A stretch of 39,083 nt of DNA from Dissophora ornata. Taxonomy: Eukaryota; Mortierellomycota; Mortierellomycetes; Mortierellales; Mortierellaceae. Where the stretch lies: assembly GCA_025201705.1 (NCBI GenBank), contig MU616703.1:2722-41804 (forward strand), written 5' to 3'. The notes under the pieces were generated by a model, which was not told the DNA's origin, did not search any database, and worked only from the letters and a program-made list of their open reading frames with translations. The translations under genes were made by a program, and so were the position numbers. This document shows, piece by piece, positions 1 through 9,241 of this stretch. Each line of letters opens with the position of its first letter. The stretch's first letter is position 1.

Positions 1-150
1 ATGCAGCTATATGGATCCTTGTCGACCGAGTCGCCCCCCAAGAGCGACGGCTACAGAAAGAGCTTTCTTGTCGGACTCATTCCGTTCTTTTTTTCTCTGT
101 CATCTGTTCGTTTGCGTGATTTTGTTATATTTTACTTTATTCTATTCATT
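1..150 (+). repeat. Diverged direct repeat, copy 1
   Basis: Bases 2-31 (beginning tgcagctatatggatc) and about 95-150 (tctgttcgtttgcgtg, then a TA-rich run ending in tattcatt) closely match the same order of motifs at 842-990. The middle third is much less similar. The two copies lie about 840 bp apart in the same orientation. This could be an old tandem duplication or the ends of a decayed element. Confidence 0.55.
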
Positions 151-324
151 TGTTATCCGTTCTCAGAAAGGACAGACTTCTGTTTTCCTTTGGAGTCATG
201 TCGTATTCAGCCTTCGCGGTCCTTCGCAAGAAGGACGCAAGCCAAGAAAGAGGAAATGAATGGAGTAGAATAAAAACATATCAAAATTAAAGGAAATGAA
301 TAGGAATAGAATAGAAAAAGACAG

Positions 325-360
325 ACAGAGACAGAGACAGAGACAGAGACAGAGACAGAG
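325..360 (+). repeat. (ACAGAG)6 microsatellite
   Basis: There are six perfect ACAGAG units, with degenerate units on both sides. It lies 34 bp before a second hexanucleotide array. Confidence 0.9.
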
Positions 361-393
361 ACGGAGTTGGGGGCAGAGGCATAGACTTTCGCC

Positions 394-417
394 GTCGCTG
401 TCGCTGTCGCTGTCGCT
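394..417 (+). repeat. (GTCGCT)4 microsatellite
   Basis: Four perfect GTCGCT units. No coding context was recognised on either strand. Confidence 0.9.
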
Positions 418-840
418 CTGTTATTCGCCACGGCAACTGTCGTTGCGAAGAGTTTTCAACTCACCAACGATCTGCACCTGTGCCGCTGAGTAAATAGACA
501 CAGCTATTAAGCACAGCAGTCTGCCGTGTCGCTGACAATTATTCAGAGATTGGATCTGTCTCTGAGTGATACACTGGCGATGTGAGTATTGTGCCTGGTG
601 CCTGGGCCACACAGGAGCGAGGATGGCCATGGGCGGCCTCACCACCTCACCGAGTCTAACCCGGTAGCAGACCACCATCGGTGTTTGTACTCGGATGGAC
701 TGTCGCTCGCATGCAGCGCAATCCTTCCCGTAAGTGGAGTATACATTGAGGTAAGCTTTTTTTCTTTCTTCCTTTCGCTGTGAGGATTCGCTCACCAGGG
801 AGTAACTTTTACTGCCGTACGAATAGCGACGTCTTCTGTG

Positions 841-990
841 TGCAGCTGTATGGATCTATGCCGATCAAGTAAAGCGACATCAACAGCAAATGCTTTCGTA
901 TCCGTATCCTCTCCGTCTCTTTCCATATATTTCCCTGTCGTCTGTTCGTTTGCATTTATTTTATTATATTGTACTTTATTCCATTCATTC
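841..990 (+). repeat. Diverged direct repeat, copy 2
   Basis: This is the partner of the repeat at 1-150. It begins tgcagctgtatggatc and ends with the tctgttcgtttgca / attccattcatt motifs in the same order and spacing. Confidence 0.55.
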
Positions 991-1617
991 TAAAAGTCTG
1001 AAACCGAGGGTGGCCTTTCATGTGCGCGTGAGTGAGGAAGCTTGAACTGCGTGAAGCGAATTACTCAACGGGTCACTTCATCCGGTGGCAAAAAAGTTCA
1101 ATCTGGGGGCATAAAAGCTCCTTCTCTTTTCGCTCTTTCTTCCCTCTCTTTTCTTTTTTCTCTTCATCGTCTCCCCAGGTACGTGAAAGCAGTTGATCTT
1201 CCAGTTCATCCTTCTATCTCCTCTCCTCTCCACTCCACTGCTCTGCCTTTCACTCACCTCATCTGCCCGTTGTCCTCGACTCTGTCACCCTCTTCCTCTG
1301 TGTGTGTGTGTGTGTGTGTGTTTCTCTGTGTCTCTCCACACTTTCAGAGCTTTCTGCAAGCTCCCGGCCATCTTTGTCGGTGCCTCTCCTCCTTCACACG
1401 CCCGTCTTTCCTCTCCTTCACACCGCCGCTATCGGTTTCTTCACTTGTCTTTGCCGCCAAGTTGATTCCACTTTGTCCTCACTTTGAACTCGCCCTAGCA
1501 CTTCTTTTGGTGACACGCAACCAACGCGAACACAAACATAAAAATACTAACATCCGATCGTTTTTTTCTTGTCTAACCTCTTCAGGCGGTAGGTACGGGT
1601 ACAACCCCTCTGCCTTA

Positions 1618-1842
1618 GGGTAGGTAGGATAGCTAGGATAGCTAGGGTAGCCAGGGTAGCGAGGATAGGGAGGATAGTCGGGGTAGGGAGGATAGCTGGG
1701 GTAGGAAGGGGAGCCAGGGTAGGGAAGATAGCCGGGGTAGGGAGGAGAGCCAGGGTAGGGAGGATAGTCGGGGTAGGGAGGATAGCTGGGGTAGGAAGGG
1801 GAGCCAGGGTAGGGAGGGTAGCCAGGATAGCCAGGATAGAAG
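1618..1842 (+). repeat. 9-bp G-rich minisatellite, 25 units, with 90-bp higher-order period
   Basis: The tract divides without remainder into 25 nonamers of the form GGRTAGNNR (for example ggatagcta, gggtagcca, gggtaggga, ggatagtcg). Units 7-12 (1672-1725) recur almost unchanged as units 17-22 (1762-1815), giving a 90-bp higher-order period. The G-rich strand has many GGG and GGGG runs. Because nine is a multiple of three the array stays open on the minus strand and translates to Leu-Pro-Thr-Pro-like repeats. I consider that translation incidental. Confidence 0.9.
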
Positions 1843-2641
1843 TTAGAATTATTAGCATAGCTAGAAGGTTAGAGTAGAGTAGATTGTCGCTAATGATACT
1901 AACATGTCTTCTTTTTAACATAGGTGGAACACCATGGCTTGCGACCTGCTCGCGGTGTGTTCTGCACAGCCCATCTTCCTGTCATGGGAAGAGAAGCTGA
2001 CTGACGGCAAGCCACCCTTTCTTCTTTCGAGAAGACAAGAATCAGTTAGACTTGGTGATCTCAAGAAAAGAAATTAAACTTCAAGAAAGAAATGGTTTCG
2101 AATGCACACTGAATTTTTTTTCTACCCGCTGTCAAAGACACGACTCTGGAGAATCTGATAATTTGATGCGCTCGACTCTGTTTTGGTGAGTAGAGACTTT
2201 GAATGGTTGTCTGCAGGTTCAGGTCAAGTAATTCTGAAAGGACCAACCCTTCTTTTGTTTTGTGGCACCAATAACTCTGTTCATTTGTATTTTTATTTTT
2301 TGTTACTGCCGACCGTTCTCGGAGCGGTTCAATAGACGGTCTTGCAGCAAGTACAACACTTCTTGTGGCAAACAGGGCACGTCAATGCCATCACCGGCGT
2401 CAATGGTCTTCTAAGACATTTAGTCTATCTGCCTCAGTTGTTTCTGTCTCGTCCTCTGACTATGATGCAGACTCTTCTTCAAGTCAGTCGCAACAGCGGT
2501 CCGCTTTTCGATATCTGACTCGGCAGCAACATGTACAGCGCCTACTTGATTCTTTGCAAGTGCCCGAGATCAAGAACGTGCATGGAAGATTCATGGACGA
2601 CACCAAGGCAAAAAAAAAAAAAAAAGAGGTACCGCTTTTAT

Positions 2642-4533
2642 TCACAAAAACGGGTTAGCTATGGTGTCTTTCTCAACGACCAGTCTGTTGTCAGTTTTCT
2701 CTGTTGGTGTCTCTTTAGCTCCTGTGTGCGCAAAGGATTGTAGTAGCCCTTTGAGTATACGGTATATATTCTCCATGTTCTTGTTTTTAGCGTTCCTTAC
2801 AGTGCTCTCCAGATGACTTGGATTGAAAGTGCTTTGCTCATCACACAGCATGGCAAGCATGCTAGACGATTTGACAAACGCGTCTTTTGAAAGTATTCTC
2901 ATTGGCGCTTATCGTAACAATTGAAGAGCTCGGCTCCTTCTGCTCCGTTTCTTGATCTTCAATCAGATCTTGCTCATCCTTGTCCTCAGCAGCCGAAAGT
3001 GTCCATTCCTTGTCCTCTGTGACCGATGCAATGAATCGTTTGAAGTACCGCCCTTTCTTGTACTTGGTATATGTGGCGCCGCATGTACTAGAGTACATGT
3101 TGCTTCTCCGCATTTGTAGCAGGCTCTACTTTGAGCTGCTGTCGCATTTCGTCTGGGAGAACTGGTGTTTTTGGCGAAGCAGTTCCTGATTGTTTCTTGC
3201 CGCGACAGAATTCCACGCGTATGAGATCATCGACCATGCATGTCCGTTCGATATCGACTGGGCTGTAGTGAGAGTTCTGACGCGAGACGTCTCGTTACTA
3301 AGCATCTCCAGAACGATCTCTTGAGCACGCCAATAGCCCCCGCGTCTAGGGGGCTGCGTGACGGACGTTGAGTTGACCGCAAGTCGTCGGGATGCGTAGA
3401 TGCTTCCATGGCTCGTCGGTATCGCACATATCAATGCAGTTGTGCTGCAGTGCCGGAGCAATGTCAGTTCTTTGAGCTGATCGTCAAATTCCTAGAACCA
3501 CCTCTTGAAAATAAAACTAGTCCATGCAGCGAGACTTGGATTTCAAGGACATCACAGCGTCCGACTCAGTATCAACACCCAAAGCCAAATTCTTTCCTGG
3601 CAATATAGAAGTTGTATTAGTTATCCGTATCATGCGAATTCACCAAACATTGTCTGAATTTACAAAAAAAAAAAAAAAAAAAAAGTGACCGCGGCAATTT
3701 TATCGACGACAGGAGGCTTGAGAAAATAAACCGAGGCTGCCAACAGTTGCAAGTGTTGTCTGGCATGTATTGTGCACAGATCAACGAGTTCTGGCTCGAT
3801 TGCCTTCAGACCTACAGACGCCGACGATCCATGACGCTGACAATACGTGATGTGATGACACTTCTTGGAATTGTCAAACCAGGAGACTGAAAACGAAGGC
3901 TGATAATCGTTAGCGTCGCTATCGCATGGTTGCCATATATCCACGAGAATGGTGTATGGTGTTTTGGCAGCTTCCGTTATCGTCCTCTTGGTGACAGGAT
4001 TTCGTCGTGTACGCTGGCCTTGCAGCCATTTGGCTACAACATTCTCCAGGTCCGACCTACCTTTACTTCAACACGTAGTACGCAGTCGCGAGGAGTTTTT
4101 TTAACCTTTGCACGAAACTCCTCCCGGCGCTCGTATATCTTGTGTATCGTGGACTTTGGGATATCACACCCAATAAAACTACCAAAGTTGCCGAATGAGG
4201 CCTTGTGCGAAATGTCGGCCTGTCGAAGAACAAGATGGTCGTATGTATGTCGATGTACTCGGGTTTCTTGTGTATGAGGTAGCACGTTTTCACCATTGAT
4301 GTTTTATTGTCGTCACGTGTTGGGAGCGAAAGTGCCGACCCCGTATTCTTATTCTTTGCACAGTCGAGAAGGATTTGATACTGCTCCAGTCGTCTCTGCT
4401 CCAACGTCTTAAGCTCGGATTTGGTGGACTTTTTGTTTCTCGGTGGGGCTACGTTGGCCAGAGGTACACTCCTCTTCTTTCCAAAAGCCAGTCGGGTCGA
4501 CGTCGAGTCTTCCCCACATTTGCTGGTTGTCAT
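2642..4533 (-). pseudogene. Degenerate pogo/Tigger-like DNA transposase (Tc1/mariner superfamily)
   Basis: Read on the minus strand, blocks appear in the order expected for a pogo-type transposase, but in shifting frames. First comes a CENP-B/psq-like helix-turn-helix (4285-4034) with SHKASFGNFGSF and PKSTIHKIYERREEF. Next is a Tc5-type DNA-binding block (about 3890-3690) with SVSWFDNSKKCHHIT, then IEPELVDL. Last are the final part of a DDE_1 domain (3427-3330), with PLDAGAIGVLKRSF, and its tail, AWSMISYAWNSV (about 3240-3200). Several frameshifts and an A21 tract at 3664-3684 break it. The central catalytic part, where the first Asp of the triad should lie, is missing: only about 230 bp separate the flanking blocks. 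The downstream parts (3113-2862, 2902-2642) are acidic and lysine-rich and look like the C-terminal tail. No terminal inverted repeats could be assigned by eye. It is not expected to be functional. Confidence 0.8.
3664..3684 (+). repeat. A21 homopolymer inside the transposase relic
   Basis: A run of 21 adenines sits exactly at the break between the Tc5-type DNA-binding block and the surviving end of the DDE domain. It may mark a deletion or insertion scar. Confidence 0.8.
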
Positions 4534-4596
4534 TGATGCTTCGGTTGGTTTTTTTCTGCCTAGGTGTCGCCCTGCCTCGACAAGAACGACGATAAA

Positions 4597-4740
4597 CTAA
4601 GTTCGACTGTACACTGTTCTCTGTTCCACCCAGAGCTTTTCGTGCTTAAGAAGACACAACGTAGCCAAGGCCATATTGGTCGCATCATTGTGATCGCTGT
4701 CCCTCTCTTGGTTGCAGTCAGGACACTGGATCGCCTGCAT
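4597..4740 (-). pseudogene. Fragment resembling a TnpB/Fanzor C-terminus (zinc knuckle plus RuvC-III)
   Basis: The minus-strand frame 4740-4597 encodes 47 residues beginning MQAIQCPDCNQERDSDHN and ending KLWVEQRTVYSRT before a stop. It fits C-x2-C-x6-D-x-N-x-A-x-N, which is the spacing of the last zinc knuckle and third RuvC aspartate in TnpB and Fanzor nucleases (consensus RDxNAAxN). Here S replaces the usual R before the Asp, and D replaces one Ala. The frame upstream is closed by a stop at 4750-4752. Only about 200 further bases remain before the 3' end of the next gene, so at most the C-terminus survives. The first CxxC knuckle was not found. It lies immediately upstream of the pogo relic on the same strand. 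The match rests on one short motif and could be chance. Confidence 0.42.
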
Positions 4741-4985
4741 GACCAGTCTTCATTCTATCTTGCGCGATACTATCTCGATGTGTCGGTCAGAAAAGGGTCG
4801 CTTTGTCCGCGAAAAGTGCGGAATAAAAGCGAAGTCATCATCGCAACGATATACGAAAAGTGGATGGACAGGACGCCAACATGGATGTTTTATTATCGCG
4901 TATTGGGAGATACGATGTATATACATGACTAACAAGAAAACGAGAATACCCAAAACACGAAACAAAAATGCAGTACATGTACAAG

Positions 4986-5018
4986 TTTTTTTTTTTTTCT
5001 TTTTTTTCCTTGTTTTTT

Positions 5019-5049
<31 letters not shown>

Positions 5050-5056
5050 GTTTTTT
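4986..5056 (-). repeat. A-rich tract directly after the stop codon of the NTF2/RRM gene
   Basis: On the plus strand this is about 70 bases of nearly pure T with a few C and G interruptions. On the coding (minus) strand it starts about five bases after the TAA at 5061-5063. Confidence 0.85.
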
Positions 5057-5060
5057 CCAC

Positions 5061-6755
5061 TTAGTTCACGGCGACGGCTGGAACTACCTTCTCGGGCCTG
5101 GGAAATGGTTTACGCTCCTGAAATCCGCCGCGAGAGGGACGACCGCCGCGGTGACCACCCGGAGGTCCTTGGCGGCCGTGGGGGCCGCTTCCATTCTGGT
5201 AATGAGGGGCACGGCCGACATGGCGTTCGACCATCACGGTATCCGAGCCCACGCTGACCTTGCACTCCTTCAATGCGGCCTGGACTGCCCCCGCGGTCTC
5301 AAAATCGACAAAGGCACAATTCCTCTTGGGATTAAACTCCAGGTTCTTGACTGGTCCAAACTTGCTAAAGGCTTCACGCAACTGCTCCGTCGACATCGTT
5401 TCAACAATACCCTTGACATAGATCCCATGGAAATCATCGCGTCCGGTAGGCCTCTGACCCTGATGACGGCTCTGGTACTGTGCTCCGTTGCTTTTAGGGG
5501 TCTGTGGCTTTGGGGTAGGCTGGACAATGTTGATGGAGGATCCCTTGGCAGGGGCAACGTGAGATCCCCACTGAGTGGAGTTGGTAGCTGCGAGTGTGGC
5601 CCAAGTGCTGGGTTTAGGAGGCTCGGCAGGAACCACAGCAGGGGCAACGACGGGAACTGGGGTGGCAGCAGCAGCAGCAGTAGTAGGAGCAGTAGTAGAA
5701 GCTGAAGCAGAATCAGCGAGTGGAGTAACTGCAGCAGTGGTGGCAGCAGCAACACTCGGAGTCGGAGCTTGTGGTTGGGTGGACTCGGCTGCAGGCACAG
5801 ATGTAGTGACTTCAGAGCTGCCATCCTGTTTCTTGAGGGGCTCAGGCGCATCAAGCGTGGCTGTGGACTCGGCTTCCTTCTTGGCGTCCTTCTTGGACTC
5901 CTTCTTGGCGTCCCTCCTGCCGTCCTTCCTGGCGTCCTTGCTATCGTCTTTCTTAGACTCCTTTCCATCGTCCCATTTGGCCTCCTTGCTATCATCTTTC
6001 TTTGCCTCTTTCTTCTCAGCCTTTCTGTCGTGCTTTTTGTGGTCAGGCTTCTTTTCGAGAGGCTTCTTTTCCTCAATGGGAGCCTTCTTTTCCTCGATAA
6101 TCTCGGCCTCGGGCATCTCAGCCTCGGGCATCTCAGCCTCGGGCATCTCAGCCTCGGGCATCTCGACAAATTCGTTATCGTCCTTAAGGTAACGGAAGAT
6201 ATCATTCAAGACGTAATAACCCTTGGGTTGCTCGGCCAAGAAGAAGGTCTGGACGAACTTTTGAGAAGGGCCGCCCTTGTTTGACATCTCGCCCAAAACC
6301 TGGACCATGATACCCCTATTCAGGGAGCTCTGGCTGTCGACACTGTGCACCAAGACTTTGCAGTCTTCGAAATCGAGCTCAAGGATCTTGCTGTGGATAC
6401 TCTATTATCACAATAAGCACCGAAAGAAAGAACGTTAGAATTTTGTATTCCATTCAGTATTCGAGTTAGCACACGCGACTTCATGCATGCCTCGATCGCC
6501 GGCTCTTCACAAAACATATTCTTTTGCCGGCTCCCATCCGAGTCTATGGTATTCAACATCAGCACTTGCCTGTTGACCCTGGCAAATCTCGGGGTCCTCG
6601 CCCTGCACGCCGTGGCTCATAGTCGAGTTTTTATTGTAGAAGCAGTGCAGACGGGACGGTTCTTTGTTCAAGAAAGTGTAGTAGTCATGAGCAAAGACAT
6701 TGCCGACCTCGCTAGTGTACTCGGGATCACAAGTGTTTTCAGAGGGAGCTGCCAT
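5061..6755 (-). CDS. NTF2-like and RRM RNA-binding protein, G3BP / Bre5 / Nxt3 family
   Basis: Two exons (6755-6570, 6401-5061) give 508 residues. The 168-nt intron starts with GC (CAG|GCAAGT) rather than GT. Residues 1-135 form an NTF2-like domain (VGNVFAHDYYTFLNKEP, then FEDCKVLVHSVDSQSSLN and VQTFFLAEQPKGYYVLND). A long disordered middle follows: MPEAE repeated four times, a lysine/aspartate-rich stretch with KKDDSKEAK-type repeats, and an Ala/Thr/Pro-rich linker. An RRM lies at about 390-465, with RNP2-like GIYVKGIV and RNP1-like RNCAFVDF, and a short Gly/Arg-rich tail ends the protein. This order is that of G3BP, yeast Bre5 and fission yeast Nxt3, which bind mRNA, act in stress granules and partner a Ubp3/USP10-type deubiquitinase. 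Start: the ATG at 6755 opens the NTF2 fold at its usual place, with a TATATATA stretch just upstream (6776-6784). Confidence 0.93.
6106..6165 (-). repeat. 15-bp coding repeat (MPEAE x4)
   Basis: Four near-identical 15-bp units encode MPEAE in the linker just after the NTF2 domain. The tract is in frame and probably varies in length between strains. Confidence 0.85.
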
Positions 6756-8472
6756 TGTGGACGTTTTTGATAATGTATATATACAGTGAGATGGATCTGG
6801 ATTTAAGCAGTTGGGCGGATAAGATCTAGATGAAATGACAAAGAGAGTAATGGAACATCAGTAACGGGACTCGAAAAAGGGGTCGAGAGGAACAGAAAAG
6901 GGGTCTTGGGGGTGAGGCAAGGACTGTCGAGAGGATCAGAGGTGATGATCAGCACAAGTTGCAAGGTTGCAGGATTTAGGTGAACCATGATAATGTTACG
7001 GCATATGCGAATATGCGAAGCATAGGTGTGGACGAAGGCAGTCTGTGACAACAATCATCACAGCATGAAACGAAACACTTAATCCTGTCAGTCGCTTGGG
7101 AGTATTGGACTCCATGACAAAGAGATGACAGAGAAAATAAATAGATCAAGTCCGCCTCTTTGGCCATCGCCTGGATCCAGAGCCTGACATCTCTTTAGCC
7201 CTCACCCCTACTCCCTCTGCTCTCTATACTCTCTGCCTTGTCTCTGTCTCAATGAATGTCGAGGCAAACCCGGTTGCTCCAATTGCCAATTCCCATTAGA
7301 AATAGTCGCTGGGGCACGTCCCCTATTTACTTCGCCACCATTAAGAATATGATGTGCTGTGTGCGTGTATGTTTTCCATTTGCGTCCTGATCAGCTCTCA
7401 GATGCAGGTCCAGTGGGTCCAATGGGTTCAGCAGAGGCGCGGGCGAGGGGAAGGGTGGCTCACTGCTGCAAGCAGATCAGCACCATGGTGCTGAGCATTA
7501 GTTCAGACCAGAGTTGCCACCAAATAGACTAAATAGACTACTGGCTAAGGCCACCATGTTTAGCTCCAGGGGAGAGGGTTATCAATTTACCTGGTCGTGT
7601 GGGCGAGTAAAGGAGTCTCTTTTGGGTAAACAGGGGTGTGCGTGTGTGCAGAGGTTGGAGAATTGTTGCGATGGGCGCGAACGGGTGGATTGCAATGAAA
7701 GAGGATGTTGAAAGTGGGAAGGAAGAAGGGGGGAAGAGGGAGAGAAGGGAAAAGAAAATCCTGGAAAAAAGGCTTCCTTTTATACCGAATCTAATTTGGG
7801 GGCGGTTGCCACAGCGGGATCTCGCTTGTCGACAATGCCACACCCGTGTCCTCGTGCCTCCCCAGTCCCCATTGTTTGCGTTTTATTGGCTGGTGATAAT
7901 TCCAAATCCATGCGCGGATTCGACAGCGAGAGTAATTGGAACAATGCAACAATGCTGATGGGCACCACCGGTTCTTTCTTTTTTTTTTGAGGTTGTTGTT
8001 ATGATGTGTCGCGTTGGTGGAACCCTGAAGAAACATTCAGGCTGTGGCTTTGAACGACGGAGTTAGTTGTTGGCTCGCACAGCCCCAGCCAGGGGCCCTG
8101 GCTCGGGGTCGAGCGATGCTCATCTGTGTCAGCCCGGGCGTGTTTCTGCAAGCGACGATCGCTGTGTTCTAGCAGTTCCTGTTTACCTGTTTACCTGCTT
8201 ACCTGTTTGCGGATGTGCGCGTGGGTGTTTTGTGGGTTTGGTGCTCGTGTTTGTTCGTGCTTCTCTCCCCTCTCTCGCTTGGGCCTGTCCTGGGCGTGAC
8301 CCTACCAACCTTGCGCATCCCACTCCACCTTTGTGCTCTATTATCCGCTCTCGTTGTCTTTCCTCTCCCTCCCGCGCGGTTCTCGCCAAGTACAACTTCC
8401 TTCCCTTTCTTCCCTTCCCCTCCCCCCGCCCCCTTTCCTTTCCCTGTCTCTATTGTGTCACTGCCACAGCCC
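6756..8472. other. Divergent intergenic region (1.7 kb)
   Basis: It lies between the head-to-head NTF2/RRM and RING genes. No coding family was seen. 8220-8472 is strongly pyrimidine-rich, as expected for the leader of the RING gene. It is open in the same frame as that gene but contains no in-frame ATG. A tandem 8-bp repeat is at 8179-8210. Confidence 0.6.
8179..8210 (+). promoter_or_regulatory. Four tandem 8-bp units CTGTTTAC, forkhead-like
   Basis: The units are ctgtttac, ctgtttac, ctgcttac and ctgtttgc, with no spacer. The first two contain TGTTTAC, the core recognised by forkhead factors in other eukaryotes. They lie 263-294 bp upstream of the RING gene's ATG. A regulatory role is inferred, not shown. 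Confidence 0.35.
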
Positions 8473-9203
8473 ATGGAGCATCAGTCGCCCCACATGCCTG
8501 CTGCTTCCGCTGCCGATACTGGCCAGGGCAACCCCCCTGAAGTCCAGAAACCAGCTTCCTCCTTGCTCCAACTGCCCATAGTGCCTTCAGCCGACATGAC
8601 CTCTCCTCCTAACCCTGCAACCCCCATATCTCGACCCCCGTCTCCCGCCGTGTCTAGCTTACACCTGTCTATCTCAAACGCCCAGGGCGGGACACGGGCC
8701 GCCAGCATCCTAAGCCGACACCCATCCCGTCCTGCAAGCATTCAACGAGTCGCTGCAACTGCCGCGGCTCTAATGAACAACCCGGAAGCTAGGCGGATAC
8801 GTGTGGACCTCTACGCCGACCTGGCCCGCGGCTGGCTCCACCTCTCAACAGGCTCCAAGATACTGCTCGCTTACTATACTGGCGCTACCGTCGCGGAGGT
8901 ACCTTGGGACACAAATGCATCCTAGGACGCAGCACTTGACAGCTAGATTCTTAAAGCTCAATCCCTTGAACCTCCCTCGTGATAGATTGTGGTGACGGTG
9001 ACCATTGCCATAATTGAGCGGGAGACCGTCTACAAGTGTTTCTATCTTCTCATATTTTTGGCTTTATATCTGCTTCGGTCCATCGTCATCTGCAGCTCAC
9101 TTCTGCGTCGATTCTTATATGTCCGCCCTCACGACCTGCCCCGAAGCCTGAGTGGAGCCTGCGGTGCACAGTATGTTTTATGGGCGTTTTTCTTTTGTTT
9201 GTT

Positions 9204-9241
<38 letters not shown>

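Larger units (their letters stand above)
1..2360. other. Gene-poor repeat-bearing stretch
   Basis: I find no protein family in any frame. The open frames here are short and low in complexity, and overlap pyrimidine-rich DNA, a TG dinucleotide run near 1300-1321 and minisatellite DNA. Visible structure is a diverged direct repeat (about 1-150 and 841-990), two hexanucleotide arrays (325-360 and 394-417) and a 9-bp minisatellite (1618-1842). On the minus strand near 2350-2400 there is a short cysteine cluster (CPVCHKKCCTCC) ending at a stop. It may be debris of the neighbouring transposon, but it is too short to assign. Confidence 0.5.

Noticed and set aside
1547..1921. 124-residue minus-strand frame with Leu-Pro-Thr-Pro repeats
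   Set aside because: It is the translation of a 9-bp minisatellite. The period keeps the frame open, and there is no start context or family.
7538..7843. 101-residue minus-strand frame in the divergent region
   Set aside because: Its Ser/Phe/Pro-rich translation comes from purine-rich plus-strand DNA. There is no family and no splice partner.
8215..8472. N-terminal extension of the RING protein with hydrophobic residues
   Set aside because: The frame is open upstream but has no ATG; the first codon is GTG. The sequence is pyrimidine-rich leader.
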